Shown: positions 1 to 12,582 of the stretch, one piece after another | Layout of the letters: each line of letters begins with the position of its first letter | How positions within the stretch are numbered: the first letter of the stretch is position 1 | Source: Inia geoffrensis | Taxonomy: Eukaryota; Chordata; Mammalia; Artiodactyla; Iniidae | Assembly (NCBI GenBank): GCA_036417435.1 | Contig: CM070900.1 | Coordinates: forward strand, 123,272,315 to 123,336,314 | DNA length: 64,000 nt | Reading direction: 5' to 3' | Program-made: the position numbers and the translations under genes | Notes under the pieces: generated by a model | What the model saw: the letters and a program-made list of their open reading frames with translations, nothing else | The model's database searches: none | What the model was told of the DNA's origin: nothing

Positions 1-2365
1 ACATGGTGTTTTTGAGGTCCATCCATGTTGTAACATGTATCAGTCAGTCATTACTTTTTCTTGTGGAATAACATTCTATTGTATGCATATACCACATTTG
101 TTTACCCATTCACTTGTTGATGGCATTTGGTCTGTTCCTAATTTGGGGCTACTATGAATAATGCTGCTATACACATTCACGTTCAAGTCTTTGTGTGAAC
201 ATAATGGCTTAATTTCTCTTGCGTAGATGTCTAGTACCCAGGAGTGAAACTGCTGGATCCTATGGCAAGCTTATGTTAAACATTTTAAGAAACTGCCAAA
301 CTGTTTTCCAAAGTAGCTGTTCTTTTCTACTTTCCAAAGAGCAATGTAGGAGGGTTCCTGTTTCTCCACATTCTCACTGCCGCTTGTTATTTTTTTGGTC
401 AATTTTATTATAGCTGTTCTAATGGGCATGACGTAGTATCTCATTGTGATTTTAATTTGTATTTTCCCTGATGACTAATGAGCATCTTTTCATGTGATTT
501 TTAGCCATTGCTTTATTTTCTTTGGTGAGATATCTATTCAAATATTCTAGCCACTTTTACTTCAGTAGTTTGTCTTCTTATTGAGTTCTTCATATATTCT
601 GGATAGAAGGCCTTTATCAAATATATGATTTGCAAATATTTCCTCCCACTCCTCTACAGGTTCTCTTTTTTTGCCTTCTTCATGGTGTCCTCTGAAGCCC
701 AAAAGTTTTCAATTTTGATGAAGTCCGATTTATCAATTTTTTTTCATTTATGGATCTTGATTTTGATGTTGTATCTAAAAATTCTGTGCCCAACCCATGC
801 ACTAAGACTTTCTCCTATGTTTCTTATTGAAGTTCATAATTTTAGCCCTGACATTTAGGATTAAGTTAATCTTTTTGCTTGCAGCCAGCCACTGCTCCAG
901 CACCATTTGTTGAAAAAGACTATCCTTTCCCTTCTTGAATTGCTTTGGTACCTTCATTAAAAAAAAAATCAATGGACCATAAATTTAAGGATTTATTTCC
1001 AGACTCCTACTTCTGTTTCACTGAAATATATGACTATCCTTATGCCAGTACCCTATTATCTTGCAAACTGTAGTCTTCTGTTAAGTTTTGAAATCAGGAA
1101 GTAGAAGCCCTCCAGCTTAGTTCTTATTTTTCAAAATTTGCCTTGGCTATTCTGAGTCCTTTGCATTTCCGTAAAAATGTTAGTACTCTACCAGAACAAA
1201 ACAAAAATGAAAGCAAAAATAAATACACATTTAAAGCTGTGTGTTTTTTTAGGAGCAGCTTGTCAATTTCTGGAAACAAAACCATTGGTATTTTGATAGG
1301 AACTGTGCTGAGTATACAGATTAGTTTTAGGAAAACTGAATCTTCTAATCAGTGGGCTTGGTACATCTCTCCATTAATTTCTCTCAGCAAGTTCTGTACG
1401 TTATAGGATACAAGCCTTTCACTTCTTTTGTTAAATTTATTCCTAAGTATTTCAATTCTTTTTGATGCTTTGTGAATAGAATTGTTTTCTTAATTTCATT
1501 TCAGTTCATTGTTAGTATATAACATACAATTGACTTTTATATATTGATCTTATATTCTGCAACCTTTACTGAACTTGTTTATCAGTTCTGGTAGGTTTTC
1601 TTTGAGGATCCCTTACGGTTTTCAACATATAGGATCATGTCATCTGTGAATAATGAGTTTTACCTCCTTCCTTTCTTCCAGTCAGGATGCCTTTATATTA
1701 TTTTTTTCCCCCGCTGGAAAAATACTCCAGTACAATGTTGAATAGAAGTGGCCAGATATCCTTCATATTGTTCTTGATATTAGGAGGAAAGCATTCAGTC
1801 TTTCACTATTAAGTAAGATGTGAGCTGTCCATTTTCCATAGATGCCTTTTATCAGACTAAGGAATTGCCCTTCTAGTCCTACTTTGTGGTTGGATCATAT
1901 GAAATGTTTTCTCTGTCCCTGTAAAGATAATCATACGATTTTCATCCTTTGTTATATTTATATGATATATTATATTAATTGATTTGCTGATGTTAAACCA
2001 ATTTCACATTCCTGAGATAAAATATATTTGTTCATGATGTTTAACACTTTTCATCAGTTGCTAGATTTGGTTTGCTAATATTTTATTGAGAATTTTTGTA
2101 TTTTGTGTTCATAAACACTATTTCCCTGTAGTTTTCTTTTCTTCTTATGTCTTTGTCTGGTTTTGGTATCACGGTAATACTGGCCTCATAAAATGAGTTA
2201 GAAAGTGCTTCCTCCTCCATTTCCTGGAAGATTTTGGGAAGCACTGACATTATTTACTCTTTAAAGGTTTGGTAGAAATCACCTGTGAACCCATCTAGGT
2301 CTGGGATTTTCTTTGGGGGAAGATTTTGAGTTAATAATTCAATTTCTTCCTCTGTAGCATAAAGT
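1..2365 (-). mobile_element. Old L1 LINE fragment (3' half of ORF2, antisense)
   Basis: The plus strand reads the complement of L1 ORF2 from its 3' part at the left edge ('ggtccatccatgttg', 'gcatttggtctgttcctaat') back to the reverse-transcriptase region ('ctttgtctggttttggtatc', 'ctgtgaacccatctaggtct'). Many stops and indels show that it is an old, dead copy. It is cut by the window edge. Confidence 0.9.
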
Positions 2366-3284
2366 CACCCTATTTCTGAATCTGATAGCTTTGTACTGGG
2401 AAGGGAATCTTATACCACCAAAACATCTACCGACCTACCAACCTATACCTGAACAGAAAATGGGTAACCTGGATTTGGATATCCTTTTCTTTCTTAGATA
2501 TGGTAAACCATTTCATACATTGACAAAAAGAGTATTGAGGATTTTAGCGTCAGCTTCAAATTATTAGCAATGATTGTCCAAAGGCTGAGTTTAGTACTTA
2601 TAATCTTTATTTGAATTTGAACCAAAATACCTCTTCATTCCATAGATTTAGTATTGCATCTCAAGATCCTTCTAACTACAGAAAATTCCAGTGTTTCCAG
2701 TACTTCAGCATAAATGCATAAAGTATTATAATCATTATGCATAAAAATTAATCAGGACTGAAAAAAAATCATAAACCAAACTGAATGACAATGGAAGCTA
2801 TTCTGGAACATATGCATGATCATAGCACCAGTATGGCTAAGTCCAGCCCCGGATATGGTCCAAGACAGTACCTGTGAAAATCATCCACGGGAATGGCAGT
2901 TCCAGCAGCTGGACCTGTGATAGACTAGCATGGCTGCGGCAGTGTCAAGGGAAGTCTCAAGGAACCCTTACCTAAGAAAATACCAGAACTTACCACAGTA
3001 GGTGAAATAAAGCTATTCAGTCATATTGGAGATATTCTCCTTGATCCCAGACTTCCTGCCTTTCCAATCTCAGAATTCTCTCTATCCGACAGAACCATCT
3101 CTTTCTGGCACAGGAAAACCAAACGGTACGATTGTGTCAATAAGCATGAAACACCAGGAAATGGGGGTTAATTCATTTGTCATCCTGCAACCTACACTAC
3201 AAATTTTGTCTTCATGTAGCCCTTTTCTTTCTGATTATCACTGTGCTGGAAAAAAGTAAGTTAATTCTCAAAGTTCCAGCAAAT

Positions 3285-3400
3285 TAGACACAATTATTCC
3301 TTTTTTAGTGATGAGAAAACTGATGCCCAAAAGAGCTAGTAAGTGACTTAACCCGGAACTTGCGGGTAACACAACAGGCAATCAGGGCACCAGCCCCTCA
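3285..3400 (-). repeat. MIR SINE fragment
   Basis: 'gatgagaaaactgatgccca' followed by 'aagtgacttaaccc' matches the complement of the MIR core around 'tgcctcagtttcctcatc'. It is ancient and highly diverged. Confidence 0.6.
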
Positions 3401-4489
3401 AGCCACTGAAAAGTACAGCCAGTGCATGAAAGCAAACACCATGTCAGATGACCTCACCTTTGATAATGGCAACATTTTGGGCAAGATTTGTTTGCTGGGA
3501 TGTGTGACACTTTTCAGGCTAGAAGGCTGCAAGTGTAATTTTCATTATTAAGATACCAGTTCCCTATGGACCGAAACTCAATTTCTCTTGGACTCTACCC
3601 AGAATGGAGCCCAGGCAAATGCCTTCTGACTCGCAGGGCAGCCAGGGATTTGCCTCAAGCCCTTTCCTAAATGACATGAGGCATAAATAAATAAGCTCAG
3701 GGGACATCTCTCTAGGGGTGAGAGGGGCTGGACAAGCTCATCTGGGAAGTACATTAGTCCCTTCTCTTTGGTTCTCCCCACTTAAGATTTCTTACTGACA
3801 CCTAACACTTAACTAATTGTGAACTGAGATCATTATACTGTTAACTCAGTCTTTCAGGCCTTGGACGTGCAATTTAACTGTCTGCATGGCATCTCTTTTT
3901 CACCAGGTACTATATATAGTCCATCAAAAATGTCTACACTGACATTTCTCAGACTCCTCCCCCTTCTGGAACAGTCCAGTGCAAATCCTAAAGCATCTCC
4001 TACTATTACTACTATAAAAACATACTGGTGAGCTGCGTGCCTCTTCTTTCCCCAGTTACCTGTCATAATACATAAGAGTCAGCTGTAGTGAATACCATCA
4101 TATAGCATAGATTCATGTAACAAAGTTATTTCTAAGTCTCTTGATTGTGCCCAGAAACTACACTCCTTTCATCAGATGACTATGGGATGACACACAATTA
4201 ATACTCTTTTGCAGTTATTTTACTAATTCTTGTCCCTATAAAAGTAGTCAGTAGGGGGCATGGTATACATGTATGTGTGCATGTGTATGTATGCATGCTG
4301 ACACATGCGTGCACATAAGTGAGACCGGAAGAGACAAAGAGAATAAATGGATGACAGGAGAATGCATTCATTTGAATTCAGCTCCGGCTTGTTATGATGA
4401 CGGGGGCTGGAGATCTAATGGTAAACACAACAGTCCCTGTTCTCAAAAAGCTTATGAATCTTGTGGAGGAAACAGTCAATAATAACAGC

Positions 4490-4725
4490 GGAAAATATTC
4501 ATTGAGTGCTTAGCTGGTTCCAAATGCTAAGAACTGCACATAGATCATCTCCTCTAATCCTCATGACAACTCTAAGAGGGAGGTACAATCATTGCTCTCA
4601 CTCTTCTCAAAGATGAGAAAAGTCAGACTTAGAGAGTCTGCCCTAGATCACACAGCTTAGACAAGTGGCAGAACTCAGATACAGGTTTATTTGACACCCA
4701 AATCCACTCTCTTAACCACTTTCAA
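4490..4725 (-). repeat. MIR SINE
   Basis: This is a near full-length reversed MIR. It shows 'attgagtgctta', 'atctcctctaatcctcatga', 'agatgagaaaagtcagactt', 'tcacacagctta' and 'actctcttaaccact' in the expected order. Confidence 0.85.
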
Positions 4726-5774
4726 TCCCGACTCCTTGGAGAATCAGTCATAACTGCTCTCACCGATACCCCATTCTCTCTAAGGTCCGCATGGCCCCTG
4801 TTCCCTGAATAACTTCTTTTCCCACAGCCAGATCCCCAGACACCAGCAATCAGAGGCCACTTCTCCAGTAAGCACTGTTCTTGGGAGGGGACACTCAGCC
4901 TCTCTTCCCACCCTCAACGTGATAAAAACAGAAGCTCGAATCCTCAGGCCTGTTAACTCCCACCAAGAGGGCAAGAGGGCTTCTTAACTACATCCTCCAC
5001 CCACCTGACAGCCCCAAGTGAGACCAGACACTCTGAGTGCACCACAGATCCCAACTGAATTGTTTTCCACAGGAAACAGCCTGAGTATTCTCCAAACCCA
5101 GATTGGAATTCCACTAAAGATGGCAGGGCACTACTAAAAGCCATCAAACTGTATGCTTTAAATGGGTGAGTTGTATGGTACATAAAATATATCTCAGTAA
5201 GGCTGTTTGAAAAGTTGAAAATGACAGGGCAGCCGATCCTTGAAAATAAAAGGCTTCTATCTCTAAGTCACCATCGAGGGTAGTTGAACAGCAGAATGTA
5301 TTTCAAGGAAACGCGTGGGCATGGTGGGTGGATTTTAAAATGATAAAGTAAATAAGTAAAATCTGGTTGGTGAGTTCAGGGTTTTCTACTATTTGCCATG
5401 ATATTTATCTGAAGAAATGTTTAGAAGAACAAACAAATATGTTCAAATCCCTAAAAAATGTCTTTCTGTGCGTCAATCAGTATCCAAGAACCAACCTCAA
5501 GGATGCTTTGGTGGTAGTCCCTGAGCCCTGCTGGGGAATTAAATACAAACTATGAAACACACAAAGGAAACCCGGAATAAAAGGCAATCTTTAGAACTTC
5601 CTTATGTATAGGAAGTGACCGAATCTGAGAGGGAAGGAAACTGAGATTCATATTTGAAGATGGTTAATAATTAAAATCATTAAAGAATTAATTAACTGGA
5701 TACCAACTAATTGTTCGAACTTCCCTTGACATTTCAGGGGTATGGCTCTGAAATATCACTTTACAAAAGTAACC

Positions 5775-5965
5775 TGGTTTAACAGAATGAGCACCGGACC
5801 AGGAGTCCAGAGACTTGGACTCAGGGCCTATGCCTGCAATTTCTAACTGCCCGTAAGTCATTTCACCTCGCTGAGCCTGTTTCTTTATATATTAAAAGAA
5901 GAAGATAATCTCTACCTCTCCACTTCCCAGCCTGGTTGTGATGGACACACATGCTGTTACTTATA
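5775..5965 (+). repeat. MIR SINE
   Basis: Forward MIR order: 'accaggagtccagagacttg', then 'taagtcatttcacctcgctg', 'agcctgtttctttatatatt' and 'ataatctctacctctc'. Confidence 0.75.
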
Positions 5966-6438
5966 AAAGGGCTTTGAAATTGTAAGGCAGTATACAAACG
6001 TGAGGTGTAGGATTAGGTGTTCATAAACCCATACTGCTAGGTAGAAAAAAAGAAATGAGAACATCACTTACAAATCTTTAACACTGCAGTGAGCAAGGTA
6101 AGCCAGGTGGAGGCAGGAAACTCTAGCCTTTGCTAAGACTGATAGCTTCCGTGCTTGCCGCTAAAGTGGACTGCGGCTTGTTTTCCACACAACTCACAGG
6201 GATCAAGAGAACTGACTCTGGTAGCGTATTTGCCAGATGAAGCTTTATCCTGACTAAGATGCTCTGTTTTGAATTAATTCCGAATGGTGTACAGGATCTT
6301 GAAAATTAGATACAAGCCCAAATAAAAGTCTATAAAGTGGAGGAGGGCTATAGGCAGGTAACATCTGCGCTGTTGCCATTCGAATGCGACACATGACTAA
6401 CATCGAGCCTCAGAGTCTTTACAGCTGGTGACCCAATA

Positions 6439-7398
6439 CAGTAAGTCCCCTACATACGAACGAATTCCATTCCGAGAGTGCATTCATAAGTCCAATTTGT
6501 TTGTAAGTCCAACAAAGTTAGCCGACGTACCCAACTAACACAATCGGCTAGATAGTACTGTACTGTAATATGTTTATGATATTTTTCACACAAATAATAC
6601 ATAAAAAACAAACAAAAAATAAAGACAACATTTTTAATCTTACAGTACAGTACCTTGAAAAGTCCAGTAGTACAGGACAGCAGCTGGCATACAGGGACTG
6701 GCATTGAGTGAACAGGCAAGAAGAGTTACTGACTGGAGGAGGGAGACGAGGTGGGAGATGGTAGAGCTGAAGGATCGCCAGCGATAGGAGACGGAGGGCG
6801 AGCTGCAATTTCACTCACGCCTGAGGTTGATGGCACAGGTTCTGTTTCCTTGCTGGATTCAATTCTATCTACCCTCTTGGAAAAACAATCCAGTGATGTC
6901 TGGGTAGTAGCTCTTTTTTTCTCATCACAGATGACATGGTAGCACTGGATTGCATTCTGAATGGCTGCTGTAGGTTCATATACATTCTACATTCGGGTCC
7001 TGTGCCTCAAAAACTAGCAGTACCTCCTCAAATAAAGAAAACCCCCTTGCCATTTCCTACATCACGAATCTCTTCGGTTCTTCAGTTACTACTTCCTCTT
7101 GTCTCTCTTTATCCTTCCTCTGGGCCTCCAATTCCTGGCGCTTCTTAGCAGTACCGGCTACATCACCGTGGCTTTTACGCTTGCTTCCGGACATCCTGGG
7201 CTTGAAATAAAGACACTGTACTACTGTACTCTATACAGTACTGTACAGTAAAGTACACAAAAGCACAACCACTTGCAGAGGATGCACGCACATGACAATG
7301 TACACCAGACACGTGAACTATGTGACTGGACATGCAAATGCACATTTGCCATCTTTGAAAGTTCGCAACTTGAAGGTTCCTATGTAGGGGACTTCCTG
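6439..7398 (-). mobile_element. Tigger/pogo-like DNA transposon, internally deleted
   Basis: The element starts CAGTAAGTCCCCTACATACG and ends with the inverted ...CTATGTAGGGGACTTCCTG. It is flanked by TA on both sides (6437-6438 and 7399-7400), as expected for pogo/Tigger transposons. On the minus strand, sequence beginning MSGSKRKSHGDVAGTAKKR looks like the start of a Tigger-type transposase. Further down is a Ser/Pro tail of the kind SPTSSPPPVS, so the DNA-binding and DDE centre is missing. Repeated gtactgtacagtac motifs mark the subterminal regions. A related copy lies at 48921-49437. Confidence 0.85.
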
Positions 7399-7450
7399 TA
7401 ATATCTAAAAAAGGAGCTGTTTGCCCCTCCATGACTATTTGTTACATTAT

Positions 7451-7472
7451 TAAAAAAAAAAAAAAAAAAAAA
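7451..7472 (+). repeat. Poly(A) tract
   Basis: An uninterrupted run of about 22 A. No retroelement body could be recognised directly upstream. Confidence 0.8.
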
Positions 7473-8019
7473 CAGACATGCACACAAAAACTTATCAGGA
7501 TACTGTTATTTATCTCTGGTTCAACGTCTATTTCGGGTTTTCTGTAGGTTTATAGCCTCTGATTTTGTAAGACACTGAAATATACTTTGTCTAAGACTTT
7601 TATCACTTCCCCTTCTGATGCACGTGTCGAAATCTTGGTAATGTTAATTTACTCCAGTACGACAGACACTGCCTCCACTTAATGTAAAACCAGCCAAACT
7701 GCTAAGACTATAACACACACCAGGAAGTGTGCGACCTTAGAAATAATGTGCAGATCCAGAGGAAAACGCTGTCCCAAAGTCAAAAAAAAAAAAAAGCTCC
7801 AAAAACCTATGTTCAGAAAACTGACTAATTGGAAGAGTGAATGCATGAAATACTTTGAAACTATATTAACTTTTTCTTTCGGGGTCATGTACTGAAGGCT
7901 TATTATTTTGCTAATGTGACATTTTCTCTGGGTTTTCAAGTCCAGAATTTAATAACCAATAATTATACTGATTATTATCAGTATCCTAGAGTTTACATCT
8001 TGATCATTTGAAATTTACT

Positions 8020-8150
8020 TTATGCCTGTTCATCTAATCTCCTCAATGAGATTGTCAGTTCTTAGAGAGTAGAGGCAATGCCTCGTATTCAATTTTTATC
8101 TTTCCACAATACCTGGTATGGCATAGCGTGTACACGGAAAGACCTATATA
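8020..8150 (+). repeat. L2 LINE 3' fragment
   Basis: 'gagattgtcagttcttagag' followed by 'cacaatacctggtatggcat' resembles the L2 3' end ('...taagctc...gggcag...cctggcacatag'). Confidence 0.55.
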
Positions 8151-8297
8151 ACTAATTGAAGATGAAGCAAAATCAAATAAACTTGTTCATCATTTAATCC
8201 AAAGAGTGGGAAAGAATAATGCTTTTAATTCAGGCAGAGGTTTCTGAATCTCGATACCAACCTCTCTGATGAACAATCGGATTTAGACCTTTTGTTT

Positions 8298-8340
8298 AAA
8301 AAATCCAAAGCAAAAAAAAAAAAAAAAAAAATCCAAAGCA
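8298..8340 (+). repeat. Bare poly(A) insertion with target-site duplication
   Basis: The 15-mer AAAAAATCCAAAGCA occurs at 8298-8312 and again at 8326-8340, with only adenines between. The structure is that of a retrotransposition event that copied just the poly(A) tail. Confidence 0.7.
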
Positions 8341-9137
8341 GCTGACATTTCTAGGAGCCTTTCCAACAGAGCTGGGTAGTAAGGTCAGTGGCAGCTAGAC
8401 TTCCCACCCCCTCCTACTCCCCAAAATGTCTTTGGAATCCCCATGCCACCAAAGCCCTTCCCTAATATCATTGGCCCAGTTTCTAGTCACAGCATCTCAA
8501 GAGTCAAGTTTCAGTCCCAGAATCACAAAGTCAGTGTTTAGAGAATACAAACCACCTACCAATGAGGAATTCACTAGCTTCTTTAGAGGTCTGTCTTAGT
8601 CTTCTAAATGCCCCATAGTTCCAGGAGACCAGCTTTTCCGCAAAGGGGCCTCAAACTGGGACACTCCAACCTGCTGGGTAGCTGAGATGCTCGGGTGAGT
8701 GTAATGTGTCACATAGGCCAGCTTCAATTTCATCTTAAAATGATAATTACAATTTTAAATTCAGCGTTACAGACAGACAACAGCTACACAGGGAGGCTCC
8801 TCTCAGTTTGCAGAAGAGAGTAGCGCCATTAAGCTCCTTCCTATTGCTAAGCAACAGTTGTGTTCAAATCAAACTGCTCTCAGCTCTCAAACAGTAGGAA
8901 AATAAGTCTATTCAATTCAGAGCACTACAGGTGAAGGGAGAAGAATAAGGTAGATTTAAGCTACATGTTAATTTTAGATATATTCTTTCCATTTCAAAAA
9001 TTTGGGGGGGAATAAGCGCAGGGTGTTCTGTCCTATAGGAACAGCCCAGACATGTTTCTCTTTCCAATATGAAAATATGCTCCCTAAGCACAATTTGATT
9101 TTGAATAATTTCACCAAGGTTTACTTGATACCACCTG

Positions 9138-9665
9138 TAGTAGCTATCTATCACTGCACAACAGATCACCCTGAAATTTACGGGCTGAAAATAACAAACG
9201 TTTATTATTGCACAGTTCCTTCAGGATGAGATTTTGGAATTGGCTCAGCTGGGTGGCTCTGGCTCAGGGTGTCTCACAAGGTTGCAAGCCAGATGTCCAC
9301 CAGGGCTGCAGTCATCCAAAGGCTCAAGTGGGGCTGGAGGGTTCACTTCTAAGCTCATGCATGAGGCTCTTGGCAGGAGGCCTACTTTCTAGTTTCTAGC
9401 TGGTCTCATTGGGCCTCTCCTCATGATATGGAAGCTTGTTTCCCCCAGAACAAGTGATCCAAGAGAGAGACTGACCAAGACAGAGGCCACTATGCCTTCT
9501 GGTGACCTAGGCTCCAAAGTCCCACGTGATCACTTCTGCTTAAGTTTATTTGTTAGAAGCAAGTTACTAAGTTCTGCCCACACAAAAATAAAGAAAAATC
9601 AAGCTTCACCTCTTGAAGGATGGAGTATGAAAGAATTTGCGGACACCTTTTTAAAACCACCAGAC
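9138..9665 (+). mobile_element. MaLR/MLT1-like solo LTR fragment
   Basis: 'gctatctatcactgcacaac' and 'cgggctgaaaataacaaacg' match the 5' part of MLT1-type LTRs. 'gggctggagggttcacttct' and 'gaaagaatttgcggacacct' match later parts. No internal retroviral gene is present. Subfamily not resolved. Confidence 0.6.
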
Positions 9666-9799
9666 CACCCACCAGAAACGTTCATGTCCTTTTCCAAACG
9701 AAATGGCAGCACTGTAGAAACCCAGAGAATGAAGTTCCATCTCCGCCTTATCTATGTAAGGCAGAGGTTGGGATTGGTAATACATCCTGTCAGTTCTCT

Positions 9800-10140
9800 T
9801 TTCATTAGCCAGATGATATGATTCAAATCTGCCACCTACTACCTACGTGACCTTAGGTGACTTACTTAACTCTCTGTATCTTAATTTCCTCAACTGGAAA
9901 ATAAGTATAATAATAGTAATATTATTATACTCATTTACTAATATACTCATTATATGAATAATACTATTAATTATATATAATAGTATTATTATATATTAAA
10001 TATATAATAATACTATTATTAGTATAATGAGTACATTATACTCACTATACAAATAATAGTAACTACTTCACATATTAGTTAACATATGTAAAGTTTAGAA
10101 CAGTGCTTGGTATATAGTACACCCTATAGAATTACGTAAC
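9800..10140 (+). repeat. MIR SINE interrupted by AT-rich expansion
   Basis: The MIR forward core ('ctacgtgaccttaggtgact', 'atcttaatttcctcaactgg') ends near 9905. The MIR 3' end ('gtaaagtttagaacagtgct', 'tggtatatagtac') resumes at about 10087. Between them lies the AT-rich palindrome listed separately. Confidence 0.75.
9905..10062 (+). repeat. AT-rich imperfect palindrome
   Basis: About 160 bp of nearly pure A/T. A 'tactcattata...aataatactatta' arm on the left is mirrored by 'taatactattattagtata' and 'atgagta' on the right, around a 'tatattaaatatata' centre. It could form a long hairpin or cruciform. Confidence 0.75.
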
Positions 10141-11319
10141 TTTATTGTTGTTGCTTTTGTCATGTTGATAATAAGTTTATAATTGCATACACAAATGCCC
10201 AACAGGGAAGCATAGGACAGGGGTCTGCAAGATGTGGGTGCAACTCTGAGAGGCCCTCTGCAAAAACTACCCACAATTATGATGTATTCACAAGATAAAA
10301 CAGGCTAATTACGTGTTATTAAGTTGTGTCTTCACGTCTTCCTAGCACTTGTGAAGCCGCAGGCTACAAATGCCAGTTAGATAAACAACACTGGAAAAAA
10401 GCCCATATTCTGTGCCTTTCTTACAAGTTTACTCACTAAATAGCTAAATTATTTAAACAGACCTGAGTGCTCTCACAAATCCAGAAAAAAACAGACAGTG
10501 GGGTACATATATGACATTAACATAATTCACAGTACTCAATATATTACTGCAAATTTAATCCAATTCTCAATACAGAGATAAACGCTTCCTCTGACCAGGT
10601 TGTATCATTGTACTAAGACCCTAGTTTCTGCGATCCTGTGAAAGAAATCACAGACCCCTCAATGCTGCTAGCTAAGTAAGAATCTACCCACAGATGACTA
10701 ATTTCACTCGGGTTCATCTCTCTGGAGTTACCGTGCTGCTGTATCTGTCAGGTGAATGCCAGGTGGAAAGAAGATGGAAAGTAGTGGGTATGCTGCAGAT
10801 GAAGACAGGATCAAGAGTTAGTAACAACATTATGTAACTCAAGTTTCCCAAGATCTTGTTCTTTTTGAAATAAATGTGGGATTAGCGGCAATATCAGGGC
10901 AAAGAAAGAAGCAGTTTGGTAGTGGACAGATCTGAGCCTCATTCTCAGGCACTATGAGAACCTGGGCCAGGCCCTCCAGCACTCTGGGTCTCACACTTGT
11001 TTCAAAATCTGTAAAGTAAGAAAGACAGCCCCCCAAATCCCTTCCATGGTGAAGGGGTGACAATGAGGCATCCTCCAGATCTTTGAGATAAGATTACCCT
11101 GTGAAAGCCAAAGTAGTCAAGCCACAGTGGACAAGAAGAGATGGACTTCCTATAAAATAGCCTGGCCAAAGGAATAAGAAATAGTTTTGGGGAGGGAAGA
11201 CTGAGGAGATTCAGAAGTCCATTGCTAGCATTGAGGTATGGTCTCAGAAACTCTTATCTGGATCAACCTACAACTCCAGCTGTAAATGATTACAGTAAAT
11301 CTGAGGTCACATACTGGTA

Positions 11320-11450
11320 GCTCACAGCCAATTGTGGTCCACAGAAGTATTCTGCTTGGCTGGACAGTATTTTTTAAAGAGTATGAATTCACTTCCAACA
11401 TTTAAAAATAGGAGATTTCACATAAATATCCAGATTTCTGGTTTCTTTAA
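11320..11450 (+). repeat. Ancient DNA-transposon-like fragment
   Basis: 'gtggtccacagaagtattct' followed by 'aaaaataggagatttcacat' and 'aaatatccagatttctggtt' recalls a widespread ancient MER-class element. The family could not be assigned. Confidence 0.35.
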
Positions 11451-11982
11451 TAAAGAAAAGAAAGAAATAAAACAGATCTGACGGCCCTAGTCTGTATTCT
11501 GTCATGGCAAAAACCAGGGGGAGCTGAGCAGTGGCTGCCCCTCTTTTTCACATGGTATCAGCCCTCCAGCCCCCCTTTCGGTTACCTGCCTGGCCCTGAA
11601 ATGGATGAAACTGTACTGCAGTCAAGTAGCAATTAAGCAATGTGAGCGAATCATAAAAGTGAAAAGGCACAATCAACTGCATTGTACCTTTGCTGAGGGG
11701 ATACAGTAATAGAGGAGAATGGTCTGTGTGGAGCTCAGGAAAGGGCAGCACAGAGAAGGAGAACTTGGCAATGCAACATGGTCAGGAAAGAAGGTGCTCA
11801 GGCCAGCTGGAACAAGGATTTGGGTTTGCTTGGAAGGCTTATCAAAAACACATGATGGGCAGAGGAAGTGCTCCATGTGATCTGGCTTGCTGTGGGCATC
11901 CTCCCAGGAAGAGATTGCCATGACCCCCTGACATGAGCATCCCTGGTTGCTTTGCAGGCTCATACTAGTTAAGAGGGATACA

Positions 11983-12218
11983 TTAGGAGTTTGGGATTAG
12001 CAGATACAAACTACTGTATATAAAATAGATAAACGACAAGGTCCTACTGTATAGCACAGAGAACTATATTCAATATCTTATAATAACCTATAATGAAAAA
12101 GAGTATGAAGAAAGAATATATATATTGAATATATATATATTCACTGTGCTGTGCACCAGAAACTAACGCAACATTGTAATCAACTATACTTCAATAAAAA
12201 TAAAAACTTTATAAAAAC
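11983..12218 (+). mobile_element. Cetartiodactyl L1 3' UTR end
   Basis: 'actgtatataaaatagataa', 'ctactgtatagcacagagaa' and 'caactatacttcaataaaaa' form the typical 3' end of cetartiodactyl L1, strongly 5'-truncated and with a short A-rich tail. Confidence 0.85.
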
Positions 12219-12256
12219 GATGTAACTTCTCAGTTCCAAAATATTAATTTCAGTCC

Positions 12257-12262
12257 GTGTGT

Positions 12263-12294
<32 letters not shown>
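12257..12294 (+). repeat. (TG)n microsatellite
   Basis: TG dinucleotide run with one C interruption, directly before the inverted L1 segment. Confidence 0.95.
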
Positions 12295-12304
12295 CTAAAA
12301 ATTA

Positions 12305-12582
12305 GACTGGAATCCATTAGCACAGAATATCTTTCCATTTCTTTGTGCCTTCAATTTCTTTCAACAATGTCTTACGGTTTAACATTGTTAAAATGTCCAT
12401 ATTACCTAAAGCAATCTACAGATTCAATGCGATCCCTATCAAAATCCCAACAATATTTTTCACAAAATAGGACCAAAAAATCCTAAAATTTATACAGAAC
12501 CACAAAAGACCCCAAACAACCAAAGCAACCCTGAGAAAAAAAACAAAGCTGAAGGTATCACATTCCCTGATTTCATATTATA
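12305..12582. mobile_element. L1 insertion, 5'-inverted part (left of nested Tigger1)
   Basis: The segment 12305-12380 is antisense L1 ORF2 ('gaatatctttccatttcttt', 'tcaacaatgtcttac'). From 12381 the sequence switches to sense ORF2 ('gttaaaatgtccatattacc', 'caatctacagattcaatgcg'). In intact L1 the antisense block lies just upstream of the sense block, so this is the classic twin-priming 5' inversion. The sense part continues at 15226 beyond the nested transposon. Confidence 0.8.

Noticed and set aside
4263..4318. Imperfect TG/CA alternating stretch with Z-DNA potential
   Set aside because: Short and irregular, with no further context. Not more notable than the two clean CA repeats.
9423..9821. 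132-codon plus-strand ORF
   Set aside because: It lies mostly within the MaLR-like LTR and runs into a MIR. No retroviral or host protein motif is present.
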